This document shows, one piece after another, positions 13,396 through 17,062 of a DNA stretch of 17,062 nucleotides; the first letter of the stretch is position 1, and every line of letters begins with the position of its first letter. Under the pieces are notes generated by a model that worked only from the letters and a program-made list of their open reading frames with translations, was not told where the DNA came from and searched no databases. The position numbers were made by a program, and so were the translations under genes. Source of the stretch: an uncultured Fusobacterium sp. (GTDB lineage: Bacteria; Fusobacteriota; Fusobacteriia; Fusobacteriales; Fusobacteriaceae); assembly GCA_900542625.1 (NCBI GenBank), contig UQOH01000044.1, positions 1 to 17,062 on the forward strand, given 5' to 3'.

Positions 13396-15858
13396 TTACT
13401 TATTTAATTCCTCTGTTATTACTTTCTGAACTTTTTCTGTTAATTCCTCATAGCTCATATTTTCAGGATAGATTTTTTCTAAGAATTTTATATTTACTTT
13501 TCCTGATTTCGGATATTTTGAACTTGGAGGATATGCCTCATATGCCCCGTCTATAACAAAAGGCACTACAGGAACATTTAATTCTTTTGACAGAATAGCA
13601 AAGAATTTTTTAAATATTCCTATTTTTCCATCTCTGCTTCTTGTTCCTTCCGGGAAAATTACTACATTATTTCCATCTCTAAGAGCTTTTCCAAGCATCT
13701 GTAAAGACTTTATTAAATTCTTGTTTATATCCACAAGAATTATATTTGAGTTATTTCCCATGAACTTCATATATCCCTTTTTAAAGTGATCTATTTTTGC
13801 AAAATAATAAGTTTTGTTTGAAATATCATTTGGTATAGCCTGACTTACTATAAATCCATCTAAGAAACTCTGATGATTTCCAACAAATAAAACAGATTCT
13901 TTTTTCTCGATGTTTTGAAGTCCTTCTTTATTAAGCTTTATAAAGAAAGTAAACGGCAGTTTTAATAACAGTTTTACAAATTTTCCTGCTATGTTAGATT
14001 TAGGAAACTCTCCGTCAACATTTTGAGAAAGAATCTCTTTCCAATCCATTTTTGTATCATTCATCATTTCATTTGAATGTTTTTCCACATATTCAGCAAG
14101 TTTTTCCACTGTGCAGTGTTCAACAAATGTCTGCTCATCAATTTTAACACCAAAAGTTCCTTCTATATGTGATAAAAGCTCTACCACATCAAGAGAATCT
14201 AATCCTAAATCAAGCTCAAGGTGTGCATTTGGAAGAACAGGCTTATTTTTTATAGATTTTAAGAAAGCAGCAATATTTTTATATTCAGCTGTGTCAGGCT
14301 CTTTTATATCCTGCACTTTCTCATCTTTTTTCTCAATTACATCTTTAAGCATAAATCTTCTGATTTTTCCTATTTTTGTTTTAGGAAGTTCCTCTTTAAC
14401 AATCTTAACATCAAGTATTTTTTTATAACTTGCTGCCTGTTTGTTATATTCATCTATAACTCCACGTTTAAATGTTTCAAGTATATTTGTTATTCCCTCT
14501 TCGTGAAGTTTATAAAAATCAGGGTAAATAACAGCAGTTAGTTTATCTTCATAATCCATTACTGCCATCTCTTTTATTAAATCTGTTTTTGCTGATATCC
14601 ATTGCTCTATCTCAATAGGGTTGATATTTTTACCATTTGATAAAACTATCATCTCTTTTTTTCTTCCTGTTACATAAAGAAGCCCGTTTCTCATCTCACC
14701 TAAATCACCGGTATGAAACCAGCCGTCTTTATCAATAACCTCTGCTGTTGCCTCAGGTCTGTTATAATATCCCTTCATTACGTTTCTTCCTTTTGCAAGA
14801 ATCTCACCATCTTCTGCAATTTTTACTGTTACACCTGTAAGAATTTTTCCTGCACTTCCGGGAACAACTTCGTTTATTGGAGTAAAACTTATCATAGGAG
14901 ATGTTTCTGTAAGTCCGTATCCCTCACATACATCTATTCCAAGAGTAAGAAAATCTCTTGAAACCTGAGGATCAAGTTTTGAACCTCCTGAAACAAAAAA
15001 TCTTATATTTCCTCCAAAACCTTCATGAACTTTTTTAAATACTTTCTTGCTGAAATCTTTATTGTTCATCTTTTCAGTAATTTTAAATATAGTTTTTGCA
15101 ATTTTACTGCTGTTTATTTTCTCCATTATTTTTTTATGAAGCATTTCCCATAATTTTGGAACTCCAATAATAAACGTAATTTTATATTTTTGAAGTGCCT
15201 CTACCATTGCCTGTGAAGAAACTTCTTTTAAAAAGACAATAGTTGCTCCTTTTCCAAGAGGAACTACTCCTGCTCCAAGAAGAGGGAAAATATGATGCAT
15301 AGGAAGAAGAGCCAGAACTCTGTCTGCTGTTCCAAACATCTTGTATTCATCAAGCCCTTCCATATTTACAAGAATATTGTCGAACATCAGCATAACCCCT
15401 TTTGGATTTCCTGTTGTTCCTGAAGTGTAAAGGATAAGTGATACAAAATATTTATCCTCTATCTCTATTGTTAAGTTATCACCTTTATAATCAATAGGGA
15501 TATCATCTACAACTAAAATTTCAGCATTGCTTCCTGCAAGCTCTGCTCCTTTTTTAGCTGCCTCAAAATTTACTTTTGATGTAAAAATATATTTAGGTCC
15601 TGAGTCTTTAACGTAGTATGCAAGTTCCTCTCCGCTGAAACCTCCGTCAAGACATACACAAGTACCCTGCTTGTTCCATATTCCAAGAAAACTGAATAAC
15701 AATTCAGGTCTGTTCTCCATGAATATAATTACTCTGTCCTCTTTTTTTATGTTGATTCTTTCACTAAAACTCTTAGCACTAATAATTACTTCTTTATAAG
15801 AGTATTTTCTATCGTTGTATATTATGGCTGTTTTATTATAATCTTTTACAAATACCAA
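13396..15858 (-). CDS. Acyl-activating enzyme / acyl carrier / PlsC acyltransferase fusion
   Basis: 820 residues in three parts. Residues 1 to about 510 are an AMP-forming acyl-CoA/acyl-ACP synthetase: YTSGTTGNPKG (144-154), GYGLTETSP (313-321), GWFHTGDLG (379-387) and catalytic-type Lys498 in PKTKIGKIR. Residues about 525-595 are a carrier domain with phosphopantetheine Ser555 in LGLDSLD. Residues about 625-820 are a PlsC acyltransferase with NHQSFLD (661-667) and FPEGTRSR (735-742). It probably activates a free fatty acid, loads it on its own carrier and passes it to a lysophospholipid or glycerol-phosphate at the inner membrane. Domain order is opposite to E. coli Aas. The start is TTG 15858, supported by AGGAGAG (15871-15865) six bases away. 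Confidence 0.88.
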   Translation of the reverse strand: MVFVKDYNKTAIIYNDRKYSYKEVIISAKSFSERINIKKEDRVIIFMENRPELLFSFLGIWNKQGTCVCLDGGFSGEELAYYVKDSGPKYIFTSKVNFEAAKKGAELAGSNAEILVVDDIPIDYKGDNLTIEIEDKYFVSLILYTSGTTGNPKGVMLMFDNILVNMEGLDEYKMFGTADRVLALLPMHHIFPLLGAGVVPLGKGATIVFLKEVSSQAMVEALQKYKITFIIGVPKLWEMLHKKIMEKINSSKIAKTIFKITEKMNNKDFSKKVFKKVHEGFGGNIRFFVSGGSKLDPQVSRDFLTLGIDVCEGYGLTETSPMISFTPINEVVPGSAGKILTGVTVKIAEDGEILAKGRNVMKGYYNRPEATAEVIDKDGWFHTGDLGEMRNGLLYVTGRKKEMIVLSNGKNINPIEIEQWISAKTDLIKEMAVMDYEDKLTAVIYPDFYKLHEEGITNILETFKRGVIDEYNKQAASYKKILDVKIVKEELPKTKIGKIRRFMLKDVIEKKDEKVQDIKEPDTAEYKNIAAFLKSIKNKPVLPNAHLELDLGLDSLDVVELLSHIEGTFGVKIDEQTFVEHCTVEKLAEYVEKHSNEMMNDTKMDWKEILSQNVDGEFPKSNIAGKFVKLLLKLPFTFFIKLNKEGLQNIEKKESVLFVGNHQSFLDGFIVSQAIPNDISNKTYYFAKIDHFKKGYMKFMGNNSNIILVDINKNLIKSLQMLGKALRDGNNVVIFPEGTRSRDGKIGIFKKFFAILSKELNVPVVPFVIDGAYEAYPPSSKYPKSGKVNIKFLEKIYPENMSYEELTEKVQKVITEELNK

Positions 15859-15904
15859 ACCCGTCTCTCCTTTTTAAAACATAATAACACATGTAATTTA
15901 TAAA

Positions 15905-15933
15905 ATTATAACATATTTATGAAATAGTAACAA
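15905..15933 (-). promoter_or_regulatory. Promoter of the acyltransferase fusion gene
   Basis: -10 TATAAT at 15910-15905 with a TG-N extension, -35 TTGTTA at 15933-15928, 17-base spacer. It is back-to-back with the lysO-side promoter. Confidence 0.65.
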
Positions 15934-15953
15934 TGCCTTTTTAAAGATTTTAA

Positions 15954-15982
15954 TTGACAAACTTCCGGTTATCATATATTCT
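15954..15982 (+). promoter_or_regulatory. Promoter of the LysO gene pair
   Basis: TTGACA (15954-15959), 17 bases, TATTCT (15977-15982). Start near 15989 leaves about 30 bases before ATG 16020, too short for a lysine riboswitch. Confidence 0.75.
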
Positions 15983-16019
15983 TGAAGGATAAAGATTATT
16001 TTTAAGGGGGATATATAAT

Positions 16020-16319
16020 ATGGGACAAATTCTGCTTTATATTGCCATCATATCTTTGGGTGCGTTCCTTGCTAAAAAGCAGCTGATACCTTCCGGTATT
16101 AAAAAAAGACTTGGAACTTTTCAGTCAATATCTCTTTTCATACTTCTTGGAACTATGGGATATAAAATAGGTGTGAATGACAATATTATTGCTAATTTTA
16201 AAACTATCGGAAAACAATCTGTAATTTTTGCTCTGCTTACAGCAGGAGGAAGTGTTTTATTCACATATCTTTGTTTTATGGGAATAAAAGCTTTCAGCAG
16301 AAAGAAGGAGGAAATATAA
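16020..16319 (+). CDS. LysO-family exporter, N-terminal half as separate protein
   Basis: 99 residues with about three membrane segments (near 2-16, 35-50 and 65-90) and a basic tail. It looks like the N-terminal part of the DUF340/LysO lysine exporter, which in E. coli (YbjE) is one chain of about 300 residues; the pair here totals 301. AAGGGGG at 16004-16010 precedes ATG. The stop TAA at 16317-16319 is one base from the next ATG. No frameshift is needed, since the downstream gene has its own AGGAGG site. Substrate by family: lysine and toxic analogues such as thialysine. Similarity in this half is weak and rests partly on its partner. Confidence 0.65.
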   Translation: MGQILLYIAIISLGAFLAKKQLIPSGIKKRLGTFQSISLFILLGTMGYKIGVNDNIIANFKTIGKQSVIFALLTAGGSVLFTYLCFMGIKAFSRKKEEI

Positions 16320-16320
16320 T

Positions 16321-16929
16321 ATGTTTGGAATAACTGCTGCAATCTGTGTGGGAGCTGTTTTAGGTTTCTTCTTCAGAAATGATTTTCTTATTGCAAATTC
16401 AGATAAAGTTGTAAGCTTTGGTCTGTGTCTTCTTCTTTTCTTTGTTGGAATGGATATAGGAAACAGCGGGGACATTTTCCCTAAATTAAAAAAATTCGGT
16501 AAAAAAATATGGTTTCTTCCTATAAGTACTATTGTAGGTTCACTTCTTGGAGGATATGCAGGGTCGCTTATTACTACTTTAAGTACAGGACAAGGGATTG
16601 CTGTCAGTGCAGGACTTGGGTGGTATTCTCTTTCTGCTATAGAGCTTTCAAAAATAAGTGCTGAACTTGGAAGCCTGGCTTTCCTTACAAATGTATTGAG
16701 AGAGCTCCTTGCAATTTTTTCTGTGCCGCTTATTGCGAAATATATAGGTTCTCTTGAATCTGTTTCTGTGGCAGGGGCTACTGCAATGGATACACTTCTG
16801 CCTATTATAAATAAAAATAATTCAGCTGATGTGGCTATTGTTGCTTTTTTCTCAGGAATAGTTCTTACAACTGCTGTTCCTTTTTTAGTAACACTTTGTG
16901 TTTCAATTTTTAATCTGAATTTAATATAA
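16321..16929 (+). CDS. lysO: LysO-family lysine exporter, C-terminal half
   Basis: 202 residues, about six membrane segments. It matches the conserved core of LysO/DUF340: FFVGMDIG near 40-47, GLGWYSLSAIELSKI (98-112), an L-A-FL-NVLRELLAIFSVPL block near 119-137, and GATAMDTLLPII near 152-163, close to the GWYSLSG / GATSMD-TLP signature of the family. It exports lysine across the inner membrane by family knowledge; transport is not shown here. AGGAGG at 16306-16311 inside the end of the preceding gene drives its start, so the two halves are translated as a tightly coupled pair and presumably assemble into one transporter. A terminator follows. Confidence 0.8.
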   Translation: MFGITAAICVGAVLGFFFRNDFLIANSDKVVSFGLCLLLFFVGMDIGNSGDIFPKLKKFGKKIWFLPISTIVGSLLGGYAGSLITTLSTGQGIAVSAGLGWYSLSAIELSKISAELGSLAFLTNVLRELLAIFSVPLIAKYIGSLESVSVAGATAMDTLLPIINKNNSADVAIVAFFSGIVLTTAVPFLVTLCVSIFNLNLI

Positions 16930-16955
16930 TAAAATATAAAATTATAAAATTTTTT

Positions 16956-16993
16956 AACAGGGGAATTTTTGTTTTCCCCTGTTTTATATTTTT
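16956..16993 (+). terminator. Terminator after the LysO pair
   Basis: AACAGGGGAA (16956-16965) and TTCCCCTGTT (16974-16983) form a perfect 10-bp stem with an 8-base loop, followed by a T-rich tail interrupted by A's. It lies 26 bases after the lysO stop. Confidence 0.82.
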
Positions 16994-17014
16994 ATACTAT
17001 TTTATTTAGATATA

Positions 17015-17023
17015 TGATATAAT
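17015..17023 (+). promoter_or_regulatory. Extended -10 promoter for the last gene
   Basis: TGATATAAT again, the third exact copy in the window, 25 bases before the next ATG and without an obvious -35. Confidence 0.6.
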
Positions 17024-17048
17024 TTTAGGTGTAAAGGAGGTCAATAAA

Positions 17049-17062
17049 ATGAGAAAAATCCC
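17049..17062 (+). CDS. Start of a gene running off the window
   Basis: ATG at 17049 with a very strong AAAGGAGGT at 17033-17041 seven bases upstream, and a promoter at 17015-17023. Only Met-Arg-Lys-Ile and part of the next codon are visible, so no product can be named. Confidence 0.55.

Noticed and set aside
15983..16019. Lysine riboswitch ahead of the LysO pair
   Set aside because: The leader is only about 30 bases, too short for the aptamer.
16300..16325. LysO as a frameshifted pseudogene
   Set aside because: The second gene has its own AGGAGG and ATG, and both halves end and start at natural domain limits.

Overview
The window is two unlike pieces of DNA. Bases 1 to about 590 are GC-rich, with Bacteroidetes-style signals (a TATATTTG -7 element and a TSCPD-family gene on the minus strand). 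From about 600 to the end the DNA is strongly AT-rich, with purine-rich Shine-Dalgarno sites, AGA/GGA/TTA-rich codon use and proteins that look like Fusobacterium (inferred, perhaps the F. mortiferum/varium/ulcerans group). The switch falls directly after a perfect 14-bp-stem hairpin and cuts the 5' end of a membrane-protein gene. A chimeric contig join is the simplest reading; a real transfer boundary cannot be excluded.

Layout of the fusobacterial part. 594-857: C-terminal part of a small membrane protein. 952-2163: SEDS (RodA/FtsW-type) peptidoglycan polymerase. 2226-4885: likely operon of a DUF896/YnzC protein, asparaginyl-tRNA synthetase and a membrane-anchored alpha/beta hydrolase, driven by a perfect TTGACA-17-TATAAT promoter inside the end of the SEDS gene. 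4985-6063: small lipoprotein plus MipA/OmpV outer-membrane protein, behind a promoter bracketed by two GACT-N4-AGTC palindromes. A bidirectional terminator separates these from minus-strand metK (6143-7297), which has a complete SAM-I riboswitch leader. 7537-11835: carB and carA on the minus strand, preceded by a leader with its own promoter, a 42-codon U-rich leader ORF and an intrinsic terminator. 12166-13196: GrdX-family protein and a degenerate EAL-fold protein on the plus strand. 13217-13374: a long nested palindrome between convergent genes. 13396-15858 (minus): an 820-residue fusion of acyl-activating enzyme, acyl carrier and PlsC acyltransferase. 16020-16929: a LysO-type exporter encoded as two genes. 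17049 to the end: the first codons of another gene.

The most interesting locus is carAB. CarA keeps its fold and length but has lost the whole glutaminase triad (Cys to Val245, His to Met326, Glu to Asp328) and a glutamine-binding Ser (Ala45), while CarB looks intact. This predicts a carbamoyl-phosphate synthase fed by free ammonia, plausible in an amino-acid fermenter. Its leader has the architecture of the enterobacterial pyrBI attenuator: a translated 42-codon ORF, a pause-type hairpin, long U runs, and a terminator whose 5' arm contains the leader stop codon. This suggests UTP-sensed attenuation. Neither point has been tested, and their novelty cannot be judged from the sequence alone.
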